Shown piece by piece: positions 53,850-62,043 of a DNA stretch of 64,000 nt. Below the pieces are notes generated by a model. The model was given only the letters and a program-made list of their open reading frames with translations. It did not search any database and was not told the origin of the DNA. The position numbers and the translations under genes are program-made. Source of the stretch: Paracoccaceae bacterium (GTDB lineage: Bacteria; Pseudomonadota; Alphaproteobacteria; Rhodobacterales; Rhodobacteraceae); NCBI GenBank assembly GCA_020832445.1, contig JAFIEO010000039.1:124001-188000 (forward strand). Direction: 5' to 3'. The first letter of the stretch is position 1. Every line of letters begins with the position of its first letter.

Positions 53850-54863
53850 ATGAAGGCAATCAGGGCGCAACTTAGACTGCGCGCGCAACGTCAGACTAAA
53901 CTGATGCGGGCCTTGCGCAAGAGTCTGGAATTGAAATCACGTGTCAACCGTACGGCCGATATCCGGCAGGGTGATATTCTGGCTTTCACGACATTGCGCA
54001 ACGAACTGGTGCGGTTGCCGTATTTTCTGGATTATTACCGCGCGCAGGGGGTGGGGCATTTCCTGATGGTTGATAACGCATCAGATGATGGCACGACCGA
54101 GTATCTGGAAGGGCAGAAAGATGTCTCGCTTTGGGTGACGGGTGCCAGTTACAAGCAGTCGTGTTTCGGGGTGGACTGGCTGAATCATCTGCAATGGCGC
54201 TACGGGGCAGGGCACTGGACGCTGGTTGTGGATGTTGATGAATTTCTGGTCTATCCGTTTTGTGACACACGCCCCTTGCATGCCCTGACCGACTGGCTGG
54301 AAAGTCAGGGACGAAAGTCGTTTTCGGCCATGCTGCTGGACATGTATCCCAAAGGGCCGGTAACTGCGCAGCCCTATTGCAGCGGCCAGAATCCGTTTGA
54401 AATTGCGCGTTGGTTCGATGCTTGCAACTATTCGTTAAAGCGGAATGGGAAACTGCAAAACCTGTGGATTCAGGGCGGCGTGCGGGCGCGCGCCTTCCAT
54501 GGCGCCAGGCCCGAACAGGCACCGGCGCTGAACCAGACACCGCTTGTGGATTGGGCGCGCAAATATGCCTATGTCAGTTCCACGCATATGCTGCTGCCGC
54601 GCGGGCTGAACAAGGTGTATGATGACAGCGGCGGCGAGCAGGCGTCAGGCGTGCTGATGCATGCCAAGTTTCTGGACACAATCGTTGCGAAAGCCCGCGA
54701 AGAACTGGCGCGCGGGCAGCATTATGCCGGCAGCCGCGAATATGCGGCCTATGACCGGGGGCTACAGGATCAAGGGGATTTGTGGTGCGATTTCTCGACC
54801 GAGTATATCAACTGGCGTCAACTTGAAATCCTGGGTCTGATGTCGAAAGGAGACTGGGCATGA
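53850..54863 (+). CDS. GT2-family glycosyltransferase, copy B
   Basis: A 337-residue paralog of the preceding gene: ILAFTTLRNELVRLPYFLDY, FLMVDNASDDGTTEYL, LVVDVDEFLVYPFCDTRPL (DxD) and tail LEILGLMSKGDWA. The same order of motifs and end shows a tandem duplication that has diverged. Start is the ATG at 53850 or the GTG at 53841. A 146-bp AT-rich gap separates it from copy A. It overlaps the GT14-type gene by 4 bp. Confidence 0.83.
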   Translation: MKAIRAQLRLRAQRQTKLMRALRKSLELKSRVNRTADIRQGDILAFTTLRNELVRLPYFLDYYRAQGVGHFLMVDNASDDGTTEYLEGQKDVSLWVTGASYKQSCFGVDWLNHLQWRYGAGHWTLVVDVDEFLVYPFCDTRPLHALTDWLESQGRKSFSAMLLDMYPKGPVTAQPYCSGQNPFEIARWFDACNYSLKRNGKLQNLWIQGGVRARAFHGARPEQAPALNQTPLVDWARKYAYVSSTHMLLPRGLNKVYDDSGGEQASGVLMHAKFLDTIVAKAREELARGQHYAGSREYAAYDRGLQDQGDLWCDFSTEYINWRQLEILGLMSKGDWA

Positions 54864-56548
54864 GCACCGATCCCCACCCGACACCCGCACCGCAATCCGG
54901 CCCGTTGGGTATTGTCATGTTGTGCCACACCGCCTTGCACCGTGCAGCGCAGGTGGCGCAGTTCTGGCTGGCGGCGAATTGTCCGGTCGTCATTCATGTT
55001 GACCGCGCAGTCGGCGCTGCACAGATGGACGCGTTCAAGCAGGCGCTTGGCCCGCATCCGCTATTGCGCTTCAGCACGCGGTTCCGGTGTGAATGGGGCA
55101 CTTGGCCGATTGTCGCGGCAACGCAGGCCGCATCCGAGCAGATGCTGAACGAGTTTGCACAGGTCGAGCATGTGCTTTTGACATCGGGATCCTGCATTCC
55201 GCTGCGCCCCGCGGACGAGTTGGCCGAATGGCTGGAACAGCGCCGCGACGTGGATTTCATTGAATCCGTGTCCATTGGTCATGCACCATGGATCAAGGGG
55301 GGCCTGTCCGAAGAACGCTTCACGCTGTATTTCCCGTTCTCATGGAAGCAGCGCAAATGGGCGTTTGATCTGCTGGTGAATATCCAGCGCCGCTTTGGCA
55401 TACGCCGTGATGTGCCGCGCCCGTTGCAGCCGCATATGGGGTCGCAATGGTGGTGCCTGTCGCGCAAGACATTGCAAGGAATTCTGAACCATCCCAAACG
55501 CGCGCGCTATGACAGGTATTTCAAAGGCACATGGATACCCGATGAAAGCTATTTCCAGACCATGGTGCGCATGGTGTCCGACCGCATCGAAAGCCGGTCG
55601 CTGACATTGGTAAAATTCGACCGCAACGGCCGGCCCAATCTGTTTTATGACGATCACCTGCAACTTCTGCGCCGTTCGGACTGTTTTGTCGCGCGCAAGC
55701 TTTGGCCGGATGCGCAGGGGCTGTATGATTTCTTTCTGTCCGGCCAGATCATGCGCGAAACCCCGATTGACCCGCAACCCGCCAAGATTGACCGCTATTT
55801 CGAACTGGCCGCCAAGCAGCGCAGCGATGGGCGTGCGGGTCTGTATATGCAAAGCCGATTCCCGCTGGATGACAGCATCAACGCCAAGACCGCCGCGCCC
55901 TATTCGGTGTTTTGCGGGTTTCAGCAGTTGTTTCGAAATTTTGATTTCTGGCTGGGCAATGCGGCGAACTGCCGTGTGCATGGCCATCTTTTCGCGCCGG
56001 AAAAAGCAGAATTTTATGGCGGGGCCAAGGTCTATCATGGTGCCATCAGCAATTCAGCGGCGCTGCGCGACTATAACCAGCGTATGTTTCTGGCCAATCT
56101 GATATGGGCCACGCGGGGTGAACGGCAGTGCTTTTCCTATAACAGCCGTGACAAAATGACACCGGACCTGAACTGGTTCATGGCCACAGATCGCAACGCG
56201 CAGATTTCCGTCATCAGCGGGTGTTTCATTCTGCCCCTGTTTCGTGGTGATTATAAGGTTGATGATGTGCTGGGCCATATAGGCTGGCTTCAGCGACGAG
56301 AGCAGGAATTCATCGCCATCCTGCAATCCAAATGGACATCCGCGGATATCAGGGTCTGGACTTTGGCCGAATTCTTGCAAGACCCGCAGCGCTTTTTGTC
56401 CGAAACGGTTCGCGCGGCCTTTCCCGATGCGCAGCTTGCAGAAAATGACCTGCCGCAGATCGGGTCATTGGACGGTTTCGAGGATTATCTGACACATTTG
56501 CGCAATCTTGGTTTGCCACCTGTCTTGCTACAAGACTACAAGCGATAA
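54860..56548 (+). CDS. GT14-type glycosyltransferase with long C-terminal extension
   Basis: A 562-residue protein. Residues 15-260 resemble the core-2/I-branching beta-1,6-N-acetylglucosaminyltransferase family: LGIVMLCHTALHRAAQVAQF, FRCEWGTWPIVAATQAASEQ, HVLLTSGSCIPLRPADELAE, and GSQWWCLSRKTLQGIL with WIPDESYFQTMV. The remaining about 300 residues, from SRSLTLVKFDRNGRPNLFYD on, have no function I can name and match what I recall as the DUF5928-type extension seen in Rhodobacterales. Its ATG overlaps the GT2 copy B stop, so they are translated together. Confidence 0.8.
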   Translation: MSTDPHPTPAPQSGPLGIVMLCHTALHRAAQVAQFWLAANCPVVIHVDRAVGAAQMDAFKQALGPHPLLRFSTRFRCEWGTWPIVAATQAASEQMLNEFAQVEHVLLTSGSCIPLRPADELAEWLEQRRDVDFIESVSIGHAPWIKGGLSEERFTLYFPFSWKQRKWAFDLLVNIQRRFGIRRDVPRPLQPHMGSQWWCLSRKTLQGILNHPKRARYDRYFKGTWIPDESYFQTMVRMVSDRIESRSLTLVKFDRNGRPNLFYDDHLQLLRRSDCFVARKLWPDAQGLYDFFLSGQIMRETPIDPQPAKIDRYFELAAKQRSDGRAGLYMQSRFPLDDSINAKTAAPYSVFCGFQQLFRNFDFWLGNAANCRVHGHLFAPEKAEFYGGAKVYHGAISNSAALRDYNQRMFLANLIWATRGERQCFSYNSRDKMTPDLNWFMATDRNAQISVISGCFILPLFRGDYKVDDVLGHIGWLQRREQEFIAILQSKWTSADIRVWTLAEFLQDPQRFLSETVRAAFPDAQLAENDLPQIGSLDGFEDYLTHLRNLGLPPVLLQDYKR

Positions 56549-56570
56549 CCGCCAAGGCTTGGAACGACAC

Positions 56571-58004
56571 ATGACAGTATCACCGGAATTCACCCATTTC
56601 GTCTTATTCGCCGAAATGCGTACAGGCTCCAACTTGTTGGAATCTAACCTGAACGAATTTGACGGTCTGGAATGTCTGGGCGAAGCGTTCAACCCGGCCT
56701 TTATCGGCCATCAGGGCTGTGACGAAATGCTGGGTGTCACCCAAAAGCTGCGCGACATGAATCCGTTTGCCTTGCTTGATGCCATTCGCCTGCAAGACGG
56801 GCTGGCGGGGTTCCGGTATTTCCACGACCATGACCCCCGTATTTTAAATACAATCATGGAAGACCCGCGCTGCGCCAAGATCGTGCTGACGCGCAACCCT
56901 TTGGACAGCTATGTGTCCCTGAAGATTGCGCAGGCCACCCAACAATGGAAGCTGGGCGATGTGAAGACAAAGCGCAGTGCGCAGGTGACATTCGATCCGG
57001 TGGAATTTGAAAACCACGTCACGCAGTTGCAGGCGTTTCAATTGCGCATCCAGCGTATGCTGCAAACCTTTGGCCAGTCGGCGTTCTATATCGCCTATGA
57101 AGATGCAAATGATCTGGATGTGCTGAATGGTCTGGCCAAATGGCTGGGCAGTCCGGCGCGTATTGAAAAGACATCCGGCAAGCTGAAACGCCAGAACCCC
57201 GAACCCTTGGAACAGAAGCTGACAAATTTTGATGCAGTGCGCGACGGCATGGCGCGGCTGGATCATTTCAACCTGTCGCGCACCCCGTGTTTCGATCCTG
57301 CCCGTGGTGGTATGGTCTGGGCGTATCGCGCATGCCGCAGCGTGCCCTTGGTCTATGCACCCCTCAGCGGGGGGCATGACGGCGATATACTGGACTGGAT
57401 GGCGCGGATTGACGGATCAACCCGCGACAATCTGTTGCATGAGTTCAGCCCCGAAAGCTGGCAGCACTGGTTGCGCGACAATCCCGGCCATACGTCCTTT
57501 ACTGTGATCCGCCACCCGCTGGAGCGCGCGCATGATGTCTACCGCCGTCAGGTGCTGCACGGGGCGCGCGAGAATGTGCGCCAGTTCCTTGCGCGTATCT
57601 ATGATGTCACCTCGCCCGAAAAAGGGGCGCTGCCTGATGATTACGGCACCGATGACCATAAACGTGGGTTCACCGCGTTCTTGCGGTTTATCCATGCCAA
57701 CCTGAATGGCCAGACCGGCATGACAACCCATCCTGCATGGGCGCTGCAATCAGACCTTATTGCCGATATTGCATCGCGCGGTCCGATCCGGCATGTCCTG
57801 CGCGCAGACGGGTTGCATGACACGTTGAGTGTATTGGGTCAGGGAACAGGGCGTGAATTGCCACCATTCGCCCCGCCGCCCCGCACATACAGGCTAACGC
57901 TTTCAAGCATTTATGACGCAGAAATAGAAGCGTTGGGGCGCGCCGCCTATGCCGAAGATTACGCGCGCCTTGGATATGCGGACTGGCAGGCCGGCCCCCA
58001 ATAG
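56571..58004 (+). CDS. Sulfotransferase-like protein with two domains
   Basis: A 477-residue protein. The N-terminal half is NodH-like: FVLFAEMRTGSNLLESNLNE is the PAPS 5'-phosphosulfate loop, and CAKIVLTRNPLDSYVSLKIA is the 3'-phosphate motif. The C-terminal half repeats the second motif (FTVIRHPLERAHDVYRRQV) without a clear 5' loop, so it looks like a tandem fusion whose second domain may be altered. It may transfer sulfate to the polysaccharide made by the upstream genes. The ATG at 56571 follows a weak ribosome-binding site. Confidence 0.78.
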   Translation: MTVSPEFTHFVLFAEMRTGSNLLESNLNEFDGLECLGEAFNPAFIGHQGCDEMLGVTQKLRDMNPFALLDAIRLQDGLAGFRYFHDHDPRILNTIMEDPRCAKIVLTRNPLDSYVSLKIAQATQQWKLGDVKTKRSAQVTFDPVEFENHVTQLQAFQLRIQRMLQTFGQSAFYIAYEDANDLDVLNGLAKWLGSPARIEKTSGKLKRQNPEPLEQKLTNFDAVRDGMARLDHFNLSRTPCFDPARGGMVWAYRACRSVPLVYAPLSGGHDGDILDWMARIDGSTRDNLLHEFSPESWQHWLRDNPGHTSFTVIRHPLERAHDVYRRQVLHGARENVRQFLARIYDVTSPEKGALPDDYGTDDHKRGFTAFLRFIHANLNGQTGMTTHPAWALQSDLIADIASRGPIRHVLRADGLHDTLSVLGQGTGRELPPFAPPPRTYRLTLSSIYDAEIEALGRAAYAEDYARLGYADWQAGPQ

Positions 58005-58017
58005 GCTGACCGAAGGG

Positions 58018-58482
58018 CTATGCCGCCTTGATCGACTTGTCGCTGTTCAGGATTTCATACAGTTTCGACGTGTCCTCATTTGACCGCAACTTGTTGCAGA
58101 TATCAGCGTTGCGCAATGTTCTGGACACAAAGGCCAATGCCTTCAGATGCTCGACCCCCGCAGACCTTGGCGCAAAGAGCGCAAACACCAGATCCACCGG
58201 CACCTTGTCGACAGACGCATAGTCCAGCGGTTTGCCAAGGCGCAGAAAAACGCCAACCACGCGGTCCAGACCTTCAAGGCGGGCATGGGGCAGCGCCACG
58301 CCATGCCCGACGCCCGTTGGCCCCAGGCTTTCGCGTTCCTGCAATGCCTCTATCGCCAGATCGGCGTCAATTCCGTAAACGGATTTGGCCACATCGCCCA
58401 GGGTTTGCAAAAGGCGTTTCTTGCTTGTGGTGGACCCAAGCGCACGAACGGCACCGGGGGTTAGCAGGGTCGACATGTCCAT
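58018..58482 (-). CDS. ptsN: PTS IIA-like nitrogen-regulatory protein PtsN
   Basis: A 154-residue EIIA-Ntr protein. ALQERESLGPTGVGHGVALPHARLEGL holds the phosphorylated His (GVALPHAR), and VDLVFALFAPRSAGVEHLKAL follows. It acts in the nitrogen phosphotransferase system linking carbon, nitrogen and potassium balance. GGAGCAAGACAA precedes the ATG. It is downstream of hpf, but an intrinsic terminator stands between them. Confidence 0.94.
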   Translation of the reverse strand: MDMSTLLTPGAVRALGSTTSKKRLLQTLGDVAKSVYGIDADLAIEALQERESLGPTGVGHGVALPHARLEGLDRVVGVFLRLGKPLDYASVDKVPVDLVFALFAPRSAGVEHLKALAFVSRTLRNADICNKLRSNEDTSKLYEILNSDKSIKAA

Positions 58483-58497
58483 TTGTCTTGCTCCGTC

Positions 58498-58535
58498 AAA
58501 AAAAATGCCGCGCCTGACGCCGGTGTCAGGCGCGG
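58498..58535 (-). terminator. Intrinsic terminator after hpf
   Basis: On the minus strand, CCGCGCCTGAC pairs with GTCAGGCGCGG (an 11-bp perfect stem at 58508-58518/58525-58535, 6-base loop) and is followed by CA then eight Ts (58505-58498). It ends hpf transcription in part or fully before ptsN, 16 bp upstream of the ptsN start. Confidence 0.9.
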
Positions 58536-58554
58536 TGTTTACGGAATCTGGGGG

Positions 58555-59124
58555 TTAATTCTGCGGATCAATCCAGCCGATATTGCCGTCCTCGCGCCGG
58601 TAGACGACATTCAGGCCGCCATGACGCTCATTGCGGAAAACCAGAACTTTTGTATGCGACAATTCCATCTGCATAACGGCTTCCCCTGCGGAACATGATG
58701 GAATTCGGGTTTCCATCTCGGCAATGATAATCGGCTGAAGCGAGTCTGCTTCGACCGCGCCATCATCTTCATCTGATGCGAGGATATACGAGGGTGCGCC
58801 GGCAAATTCAACCGGGCTTGTGCGGTCGCGGTGATGGTCTTTCAAACGGCGTTTGTAGCGGCGCAGCTGCTTGTCCAGTTTTTCGCGGCAAGCTTCAAAA
58901 GCGGCATATATTTCATGGGCTTGCGCTTTTGCCTGTGCGGTCAGTCCGGTGGACAGGTGAAAAGTGGCTTCACATACAAAAAGATGGGCATCCTTGGAAA
59001 AGACAACCACTGCTTCGGTCGGGCGCTGTTGGTATTTTTCGACCAGTTCGCCGAATTCGGCCTTCACATGGGTTTGCAGGGCTTCACCGATTTCAATATG
59101 TCTGCCACTAATCTGATAGCGCAT
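58555..59124 (-). CDS. hpf: Ribosome hibernation promoting factor, long form
   Basis: A 189-residue long HPF that dimerises 70S ribosomes in stationary phase. MRYQISGRHIEIGEALQTHV opens the S30AE domain, and DHHRDRTSPVEFAGAPSYIL is the linker. The C-terminal dimerisation domain ends MQMELSHTKVLVFRNERHGG and LNVVYRREDGNIGWIDPQ. The start is the ATG at 59124 with AGGAG upstream. The open frame extends to 59253. rpoN, often upstream of hpf in proteobacteria, is not present here. Confidence 0.94.
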   Translation of the reverse strand: MRYQISGRHIEIGEALQTHVKAEFGELVEKYQQRPTEAVVVFSKDAHLFVCEATFHLSTGLTAQAKAQAHEIYAAFEACREKLDKQLRRYKRRLKDHHRDRTSPVEFAGAPSYILASDEDDGAVEADSLQPIIIAEMETRIPSCSAGEAVMQMELSHTKVLVFRNERHGGLNVVYRREDGNIGWIDPQN

Positions 59125-59324
59125 GCGCCTCTCCTTGCTAAAAAGCGGGTAGGCGGGGCCTGTCCCGCGGGGTAATTCTGCGCTTTTCGCACCAGTGCCC
59201 GAAACAGATTTTTCATCCCTGACGCTCACCGGTGGATTGCCTGTTTTGACCATTTGGCGCTTAATGAGGGTATCTTGTCAATGCTTTCGACCAACTCTTT
59301 GTGCAGGCAGGCGGGGGACCGCGT

Positions 59325-60122
59325 TCAGTCCAGCCGAAACTCTGCCCCAAGATAAACGCGGCGCACCTCTTCGTCGGCGACCACCTCTGCGGGGGTGCCG
59401 CTTTTCAGGACGCCGCCATCATGCAAGATATAGGCACGGTCCACGATGGCCAGTGTTTCGCGCACATTATGGTCAGTGATCAACACGCCCAGCCCGCGGG
59501 TTTTCAGATCCGCCACCAGGGCGCGAATCTCGCCCACGGCAATCGGGTCCACACCGGCAAAGGGTTCGTCCAGCAGCACATAGCGCGGGTTCGCCGCCAG
59601 CGCGCGCGCGATTTCCGCGCGCCGCCGTTCCCCACCTGACAACGCAAGGGCAGGCTGATCGCGCAGATGTTCGATGGAAAATTCCTGCAACAGATCTTCC
59701 AGCCTGTTGCGCCGCTTTTGTTTGTCAGGTTCGCGCAATTCCAGAACCGACATGATGTTCTGTGCCACACTCAGCCCGCGAAAGATCGACATTTCCTGCG
59801 GCAGATACCCCAGCCCCAGACGTGCGCGGCGAAACAACGGCAGGCCCGTGGCATCGCGCCCGTCAATGCGCACTGTGCCCCCTTCATGTTTGACGATTCC
59901 CGCAATGCAGTAGAAGCAGGTTGTCTTGCCGCACCCGTTCGGCCCAAGCAGTGCCACCACTTCACCGGGATGCAGCGTCAGCGACACATCCTTGATGATC
60001 ACGCGCTTGCCATAGCGTTTCTGAAGATGCGTGATTTCCAGCTTCTGGCCGCTGGCCGCACGACCATCACCTGCCGCAGACGGCAAGGGGGCGTTCTTGT
60101 CGATTATCGGATGATCGGTCAT
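59325..60122 (-). CDS. lptB: LPS export ABC transporter ATPase LptB
   Basis: A 265-residue ATPase powering LPS extraction from the inner membrane. Walker A is LLGPNGCGKTTCFYCIAGIV, followed by LGYLPQEMSIFRGLSVAQNI (the LptB Q-loop), the signature LALSGGERRRAEIARALAA, Walker B VLLDEPFAGVDPIAVGEI and ITDHNVRETLAIVDRAYIL. About 22 residues at the N-terminus are a variable tail. It starts 7 bp after the lptA stop. Confidence 0.96.
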   Translation of the reverse strand: MTDHPIIDKNAPLPSAAGDGRAASGQKLEITHLQKRYGKRVIIKDVSLTLHPGEVVALLGPNGCGKTTCFYCIAGIVKHEGGTVRIDGRDATGLPLFRRARLGLGYLPQEMSIFRGLSVAQNIMSVLELREPDKQKRRNRLEDLLQEFSIEHLRDQPALALSGGERRRAEIARALAANPRYVLLDEPFAGVDPIAVGEIRALVADLKTRGLGVLITDHNVRETLAIVDRAYILHDGGVLKSGTPAEVVADEEVRRVYLGAEFRLD

Positions 60123-60129
60123 TGCGGCT

Positions 60130-60636
60130 TCAGGGGTTGGTCTGGATCAAGGTGCGCACATTCCCTTCCATCCGGCCCTGTTCGGTGTTCAGATCGACAA
60201 ACAGCGTGTCACCCGTCAGAATATTCGGCCCTTGTGTCAGCAACACCGACCCTTGCATGCGCACGGTTCCCGCCGCAACCTCATAGATTGCGGTTTGCCC
60301 TTCGGCGGCTTCATCTGCGGTCACCAGTGTGACGCCGCCATAGGCTTCAAGCCGTTCGATGCTGTTATCCCCGGCTGCATCATAGATGATTCTGATTTCA
60401 GGGGCGGACAGCCGCATATCGCCCTGTCCCAGCACAGCGTCGCCAGTGAATATGGTTTCGCCGGTCTGGTTGTTGACTTGCAGGTTTTCAGACGTGATCT
60501 CGACCGGCAGGCCGCGAACATTCTGCAATCCCGAAAAATTCAGCCCCGTGCCTTGTGCCGAAACCTGGAATGGCTGCACTGCAAGGGCAAGTCCAACCCC
60601 AAGAATAAAGCCCAAGATCCTGCGCTGATGCACCAT
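60130..60636 (-). CDS. lptA: LPS transport periplasmic protein LptA
   Basis: A 168-residue periplasmic bridge protein of the OstA family with a signal peptide (RRILGFILGVGLALAVQPFQ then VSAQG). LPVEITSENLQVNNQTGETI, FTGDAVLGQGDMRLSAPEIR, ERLEAYGGVTLVTADEAAEG and RMEGNVRTLI are OstA-fold repeats. The ATG at 60636 follows GGGAGCAGGC. The frame is open upstream to 60693. It lies between lptC and lptB, 10 bp after lptC. Confidence 0.92.
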   Translation of the reverse strand: MVHQRRILGFILGVGLALAVQPFQVSAQGTGLNFSGLQNVRGLPVEITSENLQVNNQTGETIFTGDAVLGQGDMRLSAPEIRIIYDAAGDNSIERLEAYGGVTLVTADEAAEGQTAIYEVAAGTVRMQGSVLLTQGPNILTGDTLFVDLNTEQGRMEGNVRTLIQTNP

Positions 60637-60646
60637 GCCTGCTCCC

Positions 60647-61270
60647 TTAATCTGCCGGAATGTATAGAAGCCTGACATCACCGGTGAAATCAAGCATATA
60701 TCCGCCTTCGCCGCTTTCCAGTGGTGTGACGGTCAGGGATTGCGCGCTGATTTCACCAGGCGGCCCATGTCCGAAAACACCGCCGGTGCCTTCAATTCTG
60801 GACCGGTCCAGAAAGGCCTGCAACATCGGCATGGTGACAACATACCCGTTTTCATCTTCCAGTTCCACTGCGCCGGTCATGGTCAGCAGGTTTGCCATCT
60901 GGTCCAGATGGCCATGCGCGGACCGGAATGCAACAATACCATCGACGCTGAATTCGGCGGTTCCATCGGGGTTTTCCAGCATCAGTTGCACGGGATCACC
61001 CGGTTGCGGGTTTGCGGGTGATCGAACAGTGCTTGCATCAATCGCTATGGCAGTGCCATCGGTTGTGACGGTCGCAAAACGTGCCGTTCCGATCCGCGGC
61101 TCGCGTGTCAGCTCCTCGATGTCCAGATTTGCCAGCGCAACGGCCTGACTGGGATCAACGCTGCGCGACACCAGAAAGATTGTCGACAACAGCACCAGCG
61201 CCCCCAAGGGCAGCACCAGACGCAATGTCAGGGACAGGCCGGAGCGCCAGGTTGTTGGGGTGCGCGACAT
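60647..61270 (-). CDS. lptC: LPS export membrane-anchored protein LptC
   Basis: A 207-residue protein with one N-terminal membrane helix (LSLTLRLVLPLGALVLLSTI) and a periplasmic beta-jellyroll, with REPRIGTARFATVTTDG, VDGIVAFRSAHGHLDQMANL and a C-terminal DFTGDVRLLYIPAD. Sequence identity to E. coli LptC is weak as usual in alphaproteobacteria, so the call relies on the lptC-lptA-lptB order as well as on the anchor. Confidence 0.85.
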   Translation of the reverse strand: MSRTPTTWRSGLSLTLRLVLPLGALVLLSTIFLVSRSVDPSQAVALANLDIEELTREPRIGTARFATVTTDGTAIAIDASTVRSPANPQPGDPVQLMLENPDGTAEFSVDGIVAFRSAHGHLDQMANLLTMTGAVELEDENGYVVTMPMLQAFLDRSRIEGTGGVFGHGPPGEISAQSLTVTPLESGEGGYMLDFTGDVRLLYIPAD

Positions 61271-61284
61271 TTCAGGGCCAGCCC

Positions 61285-61896
61285 TTAATGCGAGAAGATG
61301 TCGATGTCAGGCCAACCTGCCAGGTCCAGTTCCGCCCGCGTTGGCAAGAAATCGAAACAGCGTTGCGCCAGATCACTGCGCCCCTCGCGTTCCAGCATGG
61401 CATCCAGTATATCGCGCAGACGGTGCAGATACAGCACATCTGATGCGGCATAATCCTGCTGCGCCTGTGTCAGCTTCGCAGCCCCCCAGTCCGAACTTTG
61501 TTGCTGTTTGGAAATATCCACGCCTAGAAGTTCGGTCAGCAGGTTTTTCAGCCCGTGGCGGTCCGTATAGGTGCGCACCAGTTTAGAGGCGATCTTGGTG
61601 CAATAGACCGGCGCCGTGGTCACCCCGTAGCTGTGACGCAACAGCGCTATATCAAAGCGTCCGAAATGAAACAGCTTCAGCGTGTCGGGGTCCGACAACA
61701 GCCGTGCCAGATTGGGCGCAGGTTGAATATCGCGCGCCACCTGAACCAGATGCGCATGCCCGTTTCCGTCGGACAGTTGCACCACACATAGCCGGTCACG
61801 ATGCGGGTGCAGCCCCATCGATTCGCAGTCGATCGCAACAACAGGGCCGAGCTTCAGATCATCCGGCAGGTCATGGGCATACAAGTGAACAGTCAT
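61285..61896 (-). CDS. RNase D-like 3'-5' exonuclease
   Basis: A 203-residue stand-alone DEDDy exonuclease domain. VVAIDCESMGLHPHRDRLCV holds the first Asp and Glu, LKLFHFGRFDIALLRHSYG the second Asp, and QQDYAASDVLYLHRLRDIL the Tyr and last Asp. It lacks the HRDC domains of RNase D and is about half its length, as is common in alphaproteobacteria. RNA end trimming is likely, but substrate is unknown. It is 14 bp upstream of lptC on the same strand. Confidence 0.9.
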   Translation of the reverse strand: MTVHLYAHDLPDDLKLGPVVAIDCESMGLHPHRDRLCVVQLSDGNGHAHLVQVARDIQPAPNLARLLSDPDTLKLFHFGRFDIALLRHSYGVTTAPVYCTKIASKLVRTYTDRHGLKNLLTELLGVDISKQQQSSDWGAAKLTQAQQDYAASDVLYLHRLRDILDAMLEREGRSDLAQRCFDFLPTRAELDLAGWPDIDIFSH

Positions 61897-62043
61897 CGGC
61901 GCCTTCCATTACAGCATTGTGCGGGGCTAGGCGGGAATGGCGTGAAAATCAAGACATATGACACTGCAACACTGCCGCAAAGTCATGTTGATGTGATGTT
62001 AATTGTGCTTTGTGCAACAGCCGGGCGCTGTATGATGGGCGAC

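Noticed and set aside
59125-59324. Hidden rpoN or other gene between lptB and hpf
   Set aside because: The 200 bp contain only short frames without ribosome-binding sites or similarity to RpoN.
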